Positions 1 through 10,757 of a stretch of 64,000 bases of DNA are shown here, one piece after another. The position numbers and the translations under genes were made by a program. Below the pieces are notes generated by a model, which was not told the origin of the DNA, searched no databases, and was given only the letters and a program-made list of their open reading frames with translations. Source of the stretch: Macrotrachela quadricornifera (Eukaryota > Rotifera > Eurotatoria > Philodinida > Philodinidae); NCBI GenBank assembly GCA_022393335.1, contig JAJEKB010021216.1, forward strand, positions 50,016-114,015, written 5' to 3'. Every line of letters starts with the position of its first letter. The stretch's first letter is position 1.

Positions 1-104
1 TTTGATTTACTCACAAATTCTTTCATAATTTTCACTCTGCTAGTCTTGTGCAAAGATACTCACAACATTGGATATTAAATCGAATCACATTACTTAAGAC
101 AAAG

Positions 105-672
105 TACAATATCTTCGCAATGCTCTAAATGAAAAAAAAATTAGCATTCTCCTTCTCCTCTCATTCTCTTACCTTATGAATTGTTCCATATTTCACATCA
201 ACAGTCATCTCATTAGAACTGACACATGATTCGATCAATCTACAAATTTCACAATAATCTACCTAATGCTCTCAAAGGAAACAAAGAAAGATTCTTTCCT
301 CTGGTTCATATGCTATTATTCACATATTATTTCACACAGATATTCACTGTGTTACACTTCGCCGAGAATAAAATCGATTCAACAGAAGCACAATGTCCTA
401 CCAATGTTCTCACAGAAAACGAGCCAATATTCTTCTTTCACTTCCCTATACGAATTAATCATCCAATCTCTTTTTGCACATATGCTTACCACTTAAAAAG
501 TGGTAGAGAATATAATCAATGAACAAGGAGCACAATATCTACCCTATGCTTTAAAAGAAAATAAAGTAACATTTCTTTTCTCATTCTTTTATTTGATCTC
601 TCAAACGATTATTTCATACGGACACCTCAAACACTACTTTGGTATGAACATAAAAACAATGTCGAAGTAAAA
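105..672. repeat. Degenerate ~140-bp tandem repeat, four units
   Basis: Units begin near 105, 250, 389 and 531, each opening with a variant of CACAATATCTACC followed by AATGCTCT and a pyrimidine-rich tract with TTCTTTC. Spacings are about 145, 139 and 142 bp. The open frames that cross this stretch are AT-rich chance ORFs within the repeat and are not called as genes. Confidence 0.6.
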
Positions 673-1539
673 AAGAAAAAGAAAAAATATTCTTTTGTTT
701 CTCTGCAAGTGAATAAAAAAAAATATTTTATAATCAACTTTATTTTCTTTCAAGCAACATGTAAATTAATCACATAATAAAAACGATCATTATCGTTTTT
801 ATAACAAAAGTATGAACATTGACCAAGAAAAAAAATCACATGAATTAATCAGTACAAAAAAATAATAACAACAACAACAATAACAAATTTTATTTTTTTT
901 ATATATTCTTCCAAAAATATGCTGCACAATTGAACAACTATTTATCAAATCCAAATAAATTTTTGAATAAACAAAAAAGATCTATTTGATTATTTCACAA
1001 AGAAAAAAAAAGACATATCCATTAATTTACCAACAACAGTTCTTCTCGATAAGCAGAACAAGATTTTTATATAATGAAATAAATTTTTCATTAAATTCAT
1101 TAATTAAACCAATAAGTTGAACTCAATCAAACAAAAAAGCTAAAATAAAGTTTAACAAATTTCAATTTTTTTCTTGCAAAAAATATTTACATAAATCTTT
1201 CTTCTGCAGCACATAATAATTGTTCCACTAAATTAGTTCTCTAATTGTCGAAAATAAATGTAAATGGATAGAAAACAATTCGTGTTTCAATACGACGAAT
1301 TTAAATCAATACATATTATTTTGAAAAACAATATTTTGTGCCAAATACGAAGAAACAGAATACCTAAAGGTAAGCAAAAAAAAATTTAATAGAAAGATGT
1401 CACATGCATATTTACAGATATTGTTAGTAAATTAATCAATATTAAATTATCAATTATTTGTTCTTGTCGTTCAAGTTTTTCCTCAAGCTTAAAATTCAAA
1501 AAAATATACACGTAAATGGATATTTGTTTTATTTCCTAC
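673..1539. other. AT-rich non-coding stretch
   Basis: Very AT-rich with homopolymer A/T runs and short CAA runs near 865. I see no coding frame, tRNA or inverted repeat here. It may be intron or 3' flank of the coding-like exon that ends at 1540. Confidence 0.5.
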
Positions 1540-1707
1540 TTGACTTAATCTTCTGCTGTATTCTTGTCGATCACATATTCTTCCAAGACGTGATCCAACA
1601 AGTATTGCTTGTTGTTGATTGAGCAATATTTGTTGTTGATTGAGTTGATTTTGAAGATTTTGAATTTGACTTTGGGCACCTGTTAAATCATGTGGAAGAT
1701 TGTCTGC
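1540..1707 (-). CDS. Coding-like exon, Gln/Asn-rich coiled coil (partial gene)
   Basis: On the minus strand a 168-nt frame is bounded by a good acceptor (GGTTTTAG before 1707) and a possible donor (GTAGGA after 1540). It encodes 56 residues without a stop, rich in QxxNLQNQLNQQQ-type heptads, ending in a basic stretch GRICDRQEYSRRLSQ. The codon content is far less AT-biased than the flanks. No start or terminal exon was found nearby. If the donor is not used, the frame reads on to a stop about 45 nt further. The function is unknown. It may belong with the exon at 2.9-3.1 kb on the same strand, about 1.2 kb upstream in transcription order, but that link is a guess. Confidence 0.4.
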
Positions 1708-2316
1708 CTAAAACCAAATAAAATGATTAATGGAGATACGAAACAGCTAAAGATAATTTTTTTTTAATATCATGCATATTATAAACATGCATAAACGTTT
1801 ACCATTATAAAAAGAAAAACAAAACAACAGAATTATCTGAAAATATCGTTTTATGAGTTATCACGAAAAGTACAATTTTTTGTCTTTTTTTAATAAAAAG
1901 AAATGAAATCTTTTCTAAAATATTTCAAACCTGTTTTTGTCGACACATCATTAACCGTTATATAAAATGAAATTTAGGTAATAATAAATTCTTTATATAA
2001 TAATAATTCTTTTCTTTAATGATAAAGACTCTTTGTGCGCAGTATACAGCAATGGTGAATCATATAAATAGATGGCGTTCAATGTCTGTATCTAATATAA
2101 TGAAGATAATGCGAACTATGCAAAGAATGAAGATCAAATAATTATGTTCTTGTAAAAATCATTATACAAAGTGAAAAAAGGAGCATTCTATTCATTGGCA
2201 TTGAGGAGTATGTTGAAAATATTATAAAAATGTTTTGCATTTAAATAAGCTGATACTTTTTATTGTTTTTTTTCGTCATAGTTATTGTTTTCGACGCATA
2301 TATTTCTATATATCTT
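1708..2316. other. AT-rich spacer
   Basis: No coding frame or structured repeat seen. On the minus strand it would be intronic if the two coding-like exons at 1.5-1.7 and 2.9-3.1 kb belong to one gene. Confidence 0.4.
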
Positions 2317-2493
2317 GTCACAGGACAGAATAAAATCCAGTTCGGATTAAAATATTTTGATCTGAACTATTTCAATTTAGAATCCTCCTAGTTTAGATCA
2401 AAATTATTTTAAATTGAACTAGGGAGATTTGAAATTGAACTAGTTCAGATCAGAGTATTTCATTCTTAATTGGATTTCATTCTTTCCTGCGAC
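2317..2493. mobile_element. Hairpin MITE, ~177 bp
   Basis: The ends are inverted: GTCACAGGACAGAATAAAAT on the left against GTCGCAGGAAAGAATGAAAT read from the right, and the similarity continues through GATCTGAACTA to the centre. Flanks are TA-rich, so a short target duplication cannot be read clearly. No coding capacity. The superfamily is not determined. Confidence 0.65.
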
Positions 2494-2912
2494 ATATATA
2501 TGAAATATTGTTGCCTAGTAAATATCTTGTTGACTAAACGTAGAATAATTAGATATTATCTTTTTTGTTAGCATGTTCGAAGAATTGAACAAAGTAGAGT
2601 CATCTGTTCTTCCTCTTTTCATTCAAATTTTACTATTATGGAACAGATATGCAAGGAAAAATATTGATTCTACATGCCAAGAAAAACAATTAAGTTCTAT
2701 ATAAAAGGCGATGTGAACAATAGAAGACAGACTATTACGAAAATACATTGCAAGTGTTCATACATATCTTAAATTTTGATATAGAAGAGATAGTAGAATA
2801 AATATCATTGCTTTCTTAAAGTACAAAGTTCTTATGATTCTCAATCAAGGGACTTACTAAAATATAATTCATTAAAACATCTTCTATTGTATTCTTAAAA
2901 AAAAGGCTACAG
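2494..2912. other. AT-rich spacer
   Basis: Between the MITE and the frameshifted exon at 2.9 kb. I see no supported coding frame on either strand. Confidence 0.4.
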
Positions 2913-3131
2913 TCACTTCACTAGTATTGTTAAAAAGTCTGTTGAAGACTCAATATCGACTTCTCGACGAACACCTCTGAAATATATGAGTATTACCTAA
3001 AGCTCGATCTAGATCAGTTAATTTGATTAATATTTTGTATTGTCGAATTTGTACTTCATCACCATTTGTAGCCATTAACTTTTGTACAAGTTTTATTGTA
3101 GAACTTTTACCACATAAATGAATTTCTTTTG
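2913..3131 (-). pseudogene. P-loop-like exon with frameshift (unknown gene)
   Basis: Reading the minus strand from an acceptor-like ATAAG before 3131, about 45 residues are open. They include a Walker-A-like HLCGKSSTIKLVQKL and the segment LIKLTDLDRALG. A donor-like GTAATA occurs at 2996. Without splicing, the frame runs a little further and then needs a one-base shift near 2975 to continue as VRREVDIESSTDFL before a stop at 2913-2915. This looks like a decayed or partly retained exon. The GKS/T motif could be a nucleotide-binding loop, but no second motif (DxD/DExx) is visible, so I do not name a family. Confidence 0.4.
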
Positions 3132-3159
3132 CTTATAAATCTATATTCAAAATAAAAAA

Positions 3160-3654
3160 AAAAGAAAGGAGGAGGGTGGATAAGGCGATTTTGCGGCCCC
3201 CTTCAACATCGATTTATTTCTATTTAGTTCGAATCAGGGGTCGTTCCTGATCACTTTTTTCACCATTATTCCTCGAAAACCGACATTGACCATTTTTGTG
3301 CCTCGGGTCCCCTCGGATATCATGGAAAAAAAATTTTTTTTCACGAGTTAAAACTAGATGTATTTGTAGAGTCAAGTGTGCTGATTACGAATATCACAAT
3401 AAGAGCTCACAAAACTTCCTTATTTCTGGAATAATGTGGACTATACTAATGGCCCCATTTTCTCTTGTTTGGCCCCCCATTGAATAAGTACTTATTGAAA
3501 TCTAAAGAAAAATACTTTCTCTAATCCAAATTTTAGCGCTCTTTACGAATATGAACTTTTTAAGCCAAGGAAATGTAAGCGTTGGAAGAAAAATGGCAAT
3601 TCTGGAGCAGAAATTGACCCTTTTTTCTAATATATAGAATATATAGATTATTAT
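3160..3654. other. Unclassified moderately GC-rich non-coding stretch
   Basis: It starts with a purine tract (AAAGAAAGGAGGAGGG) and contains two GGCCCC clusters near 3196 and 3453. I see no coding frame I trust. It may be part of a transposable element, but no matching inverted end was found. Confidence 0.35.
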
Positions 3655-4254
3655 TTCCTCCAGTTGTACATGAAGTCATGCTCGTTTCAACGTCAAATTT
3701 GGACCATGAGGGTAACTTTTCAAGCTCTATCGAATGGCACATTCAAAAATAAAGAAAAACTGGTGTAACAGGGTGAAAAGCCGGAAATACAAGCAAATTT
3801 AGCTATTTTTCACTGTATTTGGCTATACATACATGGCTTTCATCATGAAGTCATGCTTATTTGAACGTGAAATTTGCACGATAAGGGTAACCTTTCAAGC
3901 TGTATTTAGGAGCAGTGTGAAAGATAACGAATCATGTTGTGGACACAATTTGAAAAGGTAACGCGTAGAGAAATATTCATAGGGAAAAAACTTATTCCTG
4001 TTTAAGAAGCATTTTGACTGAAAAAGTCAGTATGTCATTAAAAAAATAAGCTGAAAATTTCAGAATGCATAGAAGTAGAAGTGAGTGATTTGTTCGTGGG
4101 ATGTTTCGTAGTGTAATTATTTTAGTTTCTGTGCAAGATACAACATATGCTTTCACTAGGAATTTTTTTAACTGAAATGTTCTTAATGAACACTATATTT
4201 TTGGAATACGCGGCATGATTGAGTGGTTGGTTGTAGGGGTACACCAGCTCAAGC

Positions 4255-4605
4255 TCATGAGCCAGCTCAAATGAGCTTTTGAGCTGGTCAAATAGTTCGT
4301 TTTGAACGAGCTGAACTTTTCAAACAGCTCACTTCAAATGAGCTGAACTGCTCGATCAGCTCCTCTGGATGAGCTGAACTTTTTAAACAGCTCACCTCAA
4401 ATGAGCTGAACTGTCCGATCAGCTCCTCTGGGTGAGCTGAACTTTTCAAACAGCTCACTTCAAATGAGCTGAACTGTTCGATCAGCTCCTCTGGGTGAGC
4501 TGAACTTTTCAAACAGCTCACTTCAAATGAGCTGAACTGTTCGATCAGCTCCTCTGGGTGAGCTGAACTTTTTAAACAGCTCAGTTCCCATGAGCTAAGC
4601 TGTTG
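4255..4605. repeat. AGCTCA/GAGCTGAACT subterminal array, left
   Basis: Tandem ~60-bp units built from GAGCTGAACTTTTCAAACAG and GAGCTGAACTGTTCGATCAG, about five copies. It lies just inside the left end of the hAT-like element, and an inverted array occupies the other end (5830-6100). Subterminal motif clusters of this sort are typical transposase-binding regions of hAT elements; that role is inferred here. Confidence 0.7.
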
Positions 4606-5827
4606 CAAAAGTTCGGCTTGTTTGAAAGAACTGCCGTGTATCTTCAGTTTTTATTATAGATAACTGGCCTAAGGTCCTAGTATATTAAGATAGCTAAGCA
4701 TATTTGAGTTCTACTACGAATAGACATCCGAGGGCCCTCAAGTCGTGTTATAGAGAAGTATCCTTCGACGCTGTGGCCCTAGTATATGGAGGTAGTCCTG
4801 GGTCTTCTAGCCGTAGTATACGGGGTATCCTTAGGCCCCCAAATCCTGTTATAGAAGGATGTGTTTAGGTTTTCTAGTCCACTTATCAATATCTGCGCTA
4901 GCGGCAGGTGGATGTTGCGGAGCGTATACCCCTCCAATAATTTGAAATTTTTCTGTTTTTTTCAGCGACGGGAGCTGATTTAGAACAATTTTTGTTTTTC
5001 AAAGCAAATTTTGCTCTAAATACCTTTTCACTCCCTACCAAAAAGTATTGCGTTCATTCACAACCCGTCACATCCTCCCAAACTTAAACCCTTCACGCGG
5101 GATCTGATCTCAATAGACGCCTTACTTACATATAAAAAAATTTTTGAAACTGAATTTTAAAAAAAACTGAAAATCTCATACAATATTTTATTTACATATA
5201 AAAATGTTTTAAAAACTAAATTTAAAAATACTTTGAAAATAATATTAAATCTCATATAAGACGATATTAATATATGAAAAAATTTAGAAACTGAATTTTA
5301 GAAATGATGCAAAATTACTATTAGAAATATTTATATATACCAGTGTTAGGTCCTGCATGATTTAAAATTAATTTTAAAAACATTCATATATATTAGTGTT
5401 AGGTCGTGTGTGATTTAAATATAATTTCAAGAATATTTTTATCTATTTCTGTTAGGTACTATGATAGTGGCATAGATTGGTAGGATAGATTGTTGCGGTT
5501 AGACGTTTGAAATCTCCTGACACAGGTTTCTAATATGACTAGAATACCTAAACACATCGGAGTATAACCGGATTGGTGGGTCACAGGGTGCCCCGTATAA
5601 TACTGGTAGAGGAGGTAGAAGTACCTCTATATACTAGAATACTAGTGAGTTAGGTTACATCTGTATTGTAGGCCTAGTGGATCCCTGGGTGTCCTTCTAT
5701 AACAGAACTTTAGAACCCTAGCGTGTTGATTTGCGGCAAAAGTCAAATATTCCTAGCTATCTTAAGATACTAGGACCTTAGGCTAGTTTTCTATAATAAA
5801 AATTGAAGATACACGGCAGTTCTTTCA

Positions 5828-6100
5828 AACAAGCCGAACTTTTGCAACAGCTTAGCTCATGGGAACTGAGCTGTTTAAAAAGTTCAGCTCACCCAGAGGA
5901 GCTGATCGAACAGTTCAGCTCATTTGAAGTAAGCTGTTTAAAAAGTTCAGCTCATCCAGAGGAGCTGATCGAACAGTTCAGCTCATTTGAAGTGAGCTGT
6001 TTAAAAAGTTCAGCTCACTCAGAAGAGCTGATTGAACAGTTCAGCTCGTATGAGCTGAGCTGTTTTAATAAGTGAGCGCTCGAGCTAGAGCTGAGCTTTG
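5828..6100. repeat. AGCTCA/GAGCTGAACT subterminal array, right
   Basis: Inverted counterpart of the left array, with about four units containing AGTTCAGCTCA and GAGGAGCTGATCGAACAG. It reads open on the plus strand only because the unit length is divisible by three. Confidence 0.7.
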
Positions 6101-7334
6101 AGTACCCCTAGTTGGTTGTTCGACACGTACCCACAAGGTACTGTGTTCAAACGTCAGTATCATCATTCATGGAATGATCCTGGACACGTGGCTAACGACT
6201 GAGTTGACTAAAATGACGCATTTCACATGAGTTATTCTTACTGCCTACATCTTTAGTCGGCATGTTGAACGGAAGAGGGTGTAAATGCCATCGTCTGTAA
6301 AAACAAAAGAAGAAAGAACCCGGCTGCATGTGGAGATTAGTAATAATAACTACGGCAGGCCCCAACGGGCGATAAACCTATGGCACGCTATTATTATTAT
6401 TATTATTCCATATTTTTGGAAGATAGCAGTAGCACAGACAAACTATAGTTGCTAATTTATTTCGGAAATCGCAGGACTACAATAACAATTGAGGTATTCG
6501 GTAGTTTTTATCGTTAGTGTCCTTTTTCAATCTTTAGAAATTGGCTAATTGAGAAGAACACTAAAGATAAAAACGACCGAATATCTCAATTTTTATTGTA
6601 GTCCTGCCATTTGGAAAATAAATTAGCAACTATAGTTTGTCTGTACTGTTATATTCCAAAAATATAGTATTCATTAAAAACATTCCAGTGAAAAAAATGC
6701 CTAGCGAACGCATATTTCGTATCTTGCACAGAAACTAAAATAATTACACTACGAAACATCCCACGAACAAATCACTCACTTCTACTTCTATGCATTCTGA
6801 AATTTTCAGCTTATTTTTTTAATGACATACTGACTTTTTCAGTCAAAATGCTTGTTAAATAGGAATAAGTTTTTCCCATATGAAAAATTCTCCACGCGTT
6901 ATCTTTTCAAATTGTGTCCACAACATGATTCTTTATCTTTCACACTGCTCCTAAATACAGCTTGAAAGGTTACCCTTATCGTGCAAATTTCACGTTCAAA
7001 TAAGCATGACTTCATGATGAAAGTCATGCATATATTGCCAAATATAGTGAAAAATAGCTAAATTTGCTTGTATTTCCGATTTTTCACTCGGTTGCACAGT
7101 CTCTTCTTTATTCTTGAATGTGTCGTTAGATAGAGCTTGAAAAGTAACCCTTTCAGTCCAAATTTGACGTTGAAACGCGATTTCTTTCATGTTCTAAGGC
7201 ATGCATATATACGCAAATATAGTGAAAATGTAATGAAAATGGCTAAATTTGCTTGTATCTCCGGTTTTTCATCCTGTCGCACCACTTTTTCTTTATTTTT
7301 GAATGTGCCATTCGACAGCGTAGCTTCTCAAAAG

Positions 7335-8264
7335 AGATACTTTTTAATTAAATGTTTCGCTATTTAAAAATTCTCAAAAGAAATACTTTTTAATGAAATG
7401 TTCTATTATTTAAACGAATTTTTGAACACATCAAGATAAATATTTTATTATTTGCATTCTAAAACAAGATCCAAAAATAAATAGTCATTAATACGAATCA
7501 CTTCACAATGTAGAATCATTCTTAAGATAATGTATTAATATATGATCGAGTTGTTGATAAAATTATATCATCTGATAAACAATATGATCTATAAACAGTG
7601 ACATTCATTATCTTTATTAAAAAACTGATTAGTTCACTGAAGGAAAATATAGTTTTTAAAGTTATTTTTTTTGTTTTTAATTTAATAATCATTATTAGAA
7701 CTACTTTGAATATGACGATTTAAAGAGAGCACATTTGAAAAATTCTAAATATTTTTAGTTTTTATTTTATTTTTTCTTTTGACATAATTACTGATGATAG
7801 GTTACGTTTTAATTTTCGAGTGTTAAGCTAAAATAAAGAAGTTAAATTCCTGCTTATCTAATCGTTATGATTCATTTTAAATATCTATCTCTACACACTA
7901 ATCATGCGAAATTTCAAAATAAACGACAAAAAAGTATGATTGCTCATATATAGAGAAAAATTGCAGATTCCTTTTAAAGTGATAATTTCATCGGTAATTC
8001 TACTAATAAAGTTAATTGTACGAGTTGTCATTCTCAGTTTATGCTATATATTACTGTGAAAAAAACGCTTTAATAATACAAATATACTCACATATGATCT
8101 TATCAATTCATTCGATCAACTATCAATAATCTTTTTTGTATATTAACTCATATGAATGTTTGTTTGTTTTTTTAATAATAATGTCATAAAATATAAAAAT
8201 TAATCCTTTAGAAATAGTATTAGTAGTTCAAGTATCAAAACTATACGGGGTGCTCCATAAATAA
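7335..8264. other. AT-rich spacer
   Basis: No convincing coding frame, RNA gene or inverted repeat found between the foldback at 3.6-7.3 kb and the foldback carrying mariner. Confidence 0.4.
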
Positions 8265-8394
8265 TCCGACGATAAGAAATTTAAATATCTTCATTGTGGC
8301 TTGAGCAAACGAGCTGATTTTTTTTATCAATGATAGAGACTTATTCAAAGCATATATCCACAAAGACATGCCTAGAGAGACTTTTTGTTAGATA

Positions 8395-9693
8395 CGTGGG
8401 TCACTCTGAAAGTTTCGGGATTTGCAATACTGATAGCTCAGTTTAAAATAATTTTATTATATTTGTTCAAAGTAGTGTCCTTGTGCACTAATGCACTTAT
8501 CCATTCTTTCGAACCACTGTTCATAGCATTGGTAGAAATCTTCTTTCTGGAGATCGTCCATTTGTTCCTGGATAGCAGCATGAAATTCATTAATGTCCTT
8601 GAAATTTTTTCCACGAAGCTGTTCTTTGATTTTTGGAAATAGCCAGAAGTCGCAGGGACTCAAATCCGGTGAGTACGCTGGATGACCCATCAGCTTAACA
8701 CGTTGAGCTTCTAAATATTCCATCGTTTGTGTCGCCTTGTGTGCTGATGCATTATCATGGTGAATAATGAGATCGTTGAGACGTCGACGTTTCTCCACTT
8801 GTTTTAAAACATTTGAAAGACAATCATTTGTATACCACTTAGCTGTGACTGTCTTACCGCTTTCTAGAGGAATGATTGTGTTAAAACCAGATTTCATGAA
8901 GAAAATTGCAAACATGTGTTTGCCAACAGATCGTTGTCTACGAACTTTGGTTGGACGAGGATCATTGCTTGCAACCCAAACTTGACTTTGACGCTTCGTT
9001 TCTGGATCATAATAGTAAAACCAGCTTTCATCACCGGTAATAACATCATAAACACGTTTTGATCTACCGCCATCGAACTTTTCGAGCATTTTCAGGCAAT
9101 AATCAACACGGTCCTGTTTTTGAGCTTCAGTCAGAAAATGAGGCACCCACCGACATGTAATTTTTTTTAAACCTAAATAATCATGAAGAATTAGTTTAGT
9201 TGCTGCCGATCCAATCTCCAAGGTGTCCTCTATCTCTTGGTATGTGATATGTGGATCGACGTTGACCAACTGACGAACAGCTTCGATGTTTTCTGGAGTG
9301 ACCGCGCTTCGTGGTCGACCAGCACGAGGTTCATCTTCAAAGTGATCTCTGCCACGCTTGAATTCAGCATACCACCTGTAAACTGTTGTACGTGAAACAC
9401 AAGAGCCACCAAATGTTTTCTGTAAAGATTCGAGGCATTCATCCTGTGACAATTTTTTTTTGTAATCGTAATAAATCATAACTCGAATTTCTTCTCTTGT
9501 GAGATCCATAGCAATGTCAAAAAAATGTGTTAGTAGTGTATAAATTAATCTACAAAAAAATGAAAGAGAAAATATTCAAAAGCCAAAATTTTGTGGACTT
9601 TCTTCTAAGACTTGGATCTACTACTACAACTATCAAAGTCGTTCATATGTCTTAAATTAATCAAGAATCCCGAAACTTTCAGCGTGACCCACG
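8395..9693 (-). mobile_element. Complete mariner element
   Basis: A 1.3-kb element with matching inverted ends: CGTGGGTCACTCTGAAAGTT at the left and its near-perfect complement at the right (GGTCACGCTGAAAGTTTCGG read inward). It is flanked by TA at 8393-8394 and 9694-9695, the Tc1/mariner target duplication. It contains a full-length transposase on the minus strand. Size, ends and an intact ORF point to a young, possibly still mobile copy. Confidence 0.93.
8457..9509 (-). CDS. Mariner transposase (DD34D), intact
   Basis: 350 residues, intronless, the normal length for a mariner transposase. It catalyses cut-and-paste transposition in the nucleus, binding the terminal inverted repeats and inserting at TA. 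The N-terminal half has paired helix-turn-helix regions (about residues 1-110), with VYRWYAEFKRGR near 43-54. The linker carries WVPHFLT (121-127), close to the usual WVPHEL. The catalytic triad is visible: D160 in TGDESWFY, D252 in HHDNASAH and D287 in SPDLSPCDFW, with 34 residues between the last two, giving DD34D. The start is the first ATG after the right inverted repeat. No stop or frameshift is present. Confidence 0.96.
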   Translation of the reverse strand: MDLTREEIRVMIYYDYKKKLSQDECLESLQKTFGGSCVSRTTVYRWYAEFKRGRDHFEDEPRAGRPRSAVTPENIEAVRQLVNVDPHITYQEIEDTLEIGSAATKLILHDYLGLKKITCRWVPHFLTEAQKQDRVDYCLKMLEKFDGGRSKRVYDVITGDESWFYYYDPETKRQSQVWVASNDPRPTKVRRQRSVGKHMFAIFFMKSGFNTIIPLESGKTVTAKWYTNDCLSNVLKQVEKRRRLNDLIIHHDNASAHKATQTMEYLEAQRVKLMGHPAYSPDLSPCDFWLFPKIKEQLRGKNFKDINEFHAAIQEQMDDLQKEDFYQCYEQWFERMDKCISAQGHYFEQI

Positions 9694-10757
9694 TATCAAT
9701 ATTGACCCCAACAAAAAAATTTTACTTTTTCATAGATAAGAAAAAGAATAATATATTTAACAAAGGATCTCTCTAGGCATGTCTTTATGAATATACAGCT
9801 TGAACATGACTCTATTATTGATAAAAAAAAATCACTTCGTTTGCTCGAGCCCTAGTGAAGATATTCAATCTTTTCTTCAATAAAGTGACTTTTGCGCCAT
9901 TCTATACATTATTTTTTTCTTATCTATGAAAAAATAAAATCTTTTTGTTGAGATCAATATTAATATTTAACAAAAAGTCTCTCTTGGCATGTCTTTGTGG
10001 ATATAAACTTTGAATACGTCTCCATCATTGATAAAAAAATCAACTCGTTTGCTCAAGCCACAATGAATATATTTAAATTTCTTACTTGAGATTCACATTC
10101 AGTATCAGTCATGATCTTATTTACAGTGTTCAATAAAATATTTCTTTGTTTACTTTGTTTATTTTCCACATCTTCTACTCTTTCTTTCGTAATACTATAT
10201 CCACTTGATTTCTTCCATTTCCAAATAGTATTGATGTATATATAGTTAATTTCTTTTTTCGTTGGTTCAGTTATTAAGAATCTTTGAAGCATTTGCTTAA
10301 TTAATTGAATGTTTACTTCTTTGGTACTATTATTAATAACTTAAAAATAAAAATCTCGTTTGATTCAATAAAAATCAAGTGCTGTTAATTATTACTTTTG
10401 ACATCATCATTTTCACATTTCTTTAATAAAATTTTTTCGATTAATGGTCGTTTTTACCTTTTTTTGTGCATATAAACGTTCGAAAATCTTGTTCACTGAA
10501 AAAAATAAAGGTTTATGATTTTGCAACGTATAATAAACCCTTTTTTCCGTTTCTGAACTGCGTCATAAACGAAAAAAAGGGTATATAACTGCCGATATAC
10601 CCTTAAAAGTTTATCAGACTGCAACGTATGAAATACCCTTTTTGAGTAGATCAAGAGGAAGCGTATATCAAAAGGTTTATGACATTGATGAACGAAAAAA
10701 ACGTACATTAAAGGGTTCATCAGTTTGAGAAATCATTTTCGAGGGTTTATCACTCTA

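Larger units (their letters stand above)
4234..6110. mobile_element. Non-autonomous hAT-like element with 8-bp target duplication
   Basis: Ends TAGGGGTAC (4234) and GTACCCCTA (to 6110) are inverted, and the element is flanked by an exact 8-bp duplication GTTGGTTG (4226-4233 and 6111-6118). An 8-bp duplication and a TAGGG terminus fit the hAT superfamily. Long subterminal arrays of an AGCTCA/TGAGCTGAACT motif (4255-4600 and 5830-6100) are inverted relative to each other. Next inside are ~90-bp inverted arms (4610-4700 and 5755-5830) and an AT-rich core with imperfect ~65-bp repeats (5110-5460). No transposase frame exists; the ORFs over the AGCTCA arrays are repeat artefacts. Confidence 0.85.
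4207..6409 (+). mobile_element. tRNA-derived SINE (about 318 bp), split by a hAT-like insertion
   Basis: It is flanked by a perfect 12-bp target duplication ATATTTTTGGAA at 4195-4206 and 6410-6421. The head has a pol III box A-like TGATTGAGTGG (4215-4225) and, beyond the inserted element, a box B-like GTGTTCAAACGTC (6143-6155). The 3' end is an (ATT)n tail (~6388-6407). These are the standard marks of a tRNA-related SINE mobilised by a LINE. The body is 4207-4233 plus 6119-6409. No partner LINE lies in the window. Confidence 0.75.
3655..7330. mobile_element. Large foldback element, interrupted by nested insertions
   Basis: Left arm (~3655-4206) and right arm (~6653-7330) are inverted copies of each other. 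For example, GTTTCGTAGTGTAATTATTT near 4104 matches the complement near 6745. The palindrome continues inward through 6410-6530, where CACAGACAAACTATAGTTGC meets its complement near 6640, with a centre near 6535. The arms carry an internal ~190-bp direct repeat (AACGTCAAATTTGGAC and relatives); the right arm has one extra copy. There is no transposase. The arms are separated because a SINE, itself carrying a hAT-like element, inserted at ~4206. Confidence 0.8.
8273..10084. mobile_element. Foldback element carrying a mariner insertion
   Basis: Left arm (~8273-8385) and right arm (~9965-10084) are inverted copies. TAAGAAATTTAAATATCTTC at 8273 matches the complement of the sequence ending at 10084, and both contain GCTTGAGCAAACGAG and ACAAAGACATGCC. 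A second, more diverged copy of the right-arm unit lies at ~9720-9900 (TCTCTAGGCATGTCTTTATG). No coding capacity of its own. It lies against the donor side of a coding exon at 10086. Confidence 0.75.

Noticed and set aside
226..522. 98-codon ORF
   Set aside because: It lies across the ~140-bp degenerate tandem repeat, with no domain and AT-driven codons.
4288..6075. ORFs with repeated SSFEVSCLKSSAHPEELIEQF-like text on both strands
   Set aside because: They are translations of the ~60-bp AGCTCA subterminal array of a transposon; the inverted copy gives the same text from the other end. Not a protein gene.
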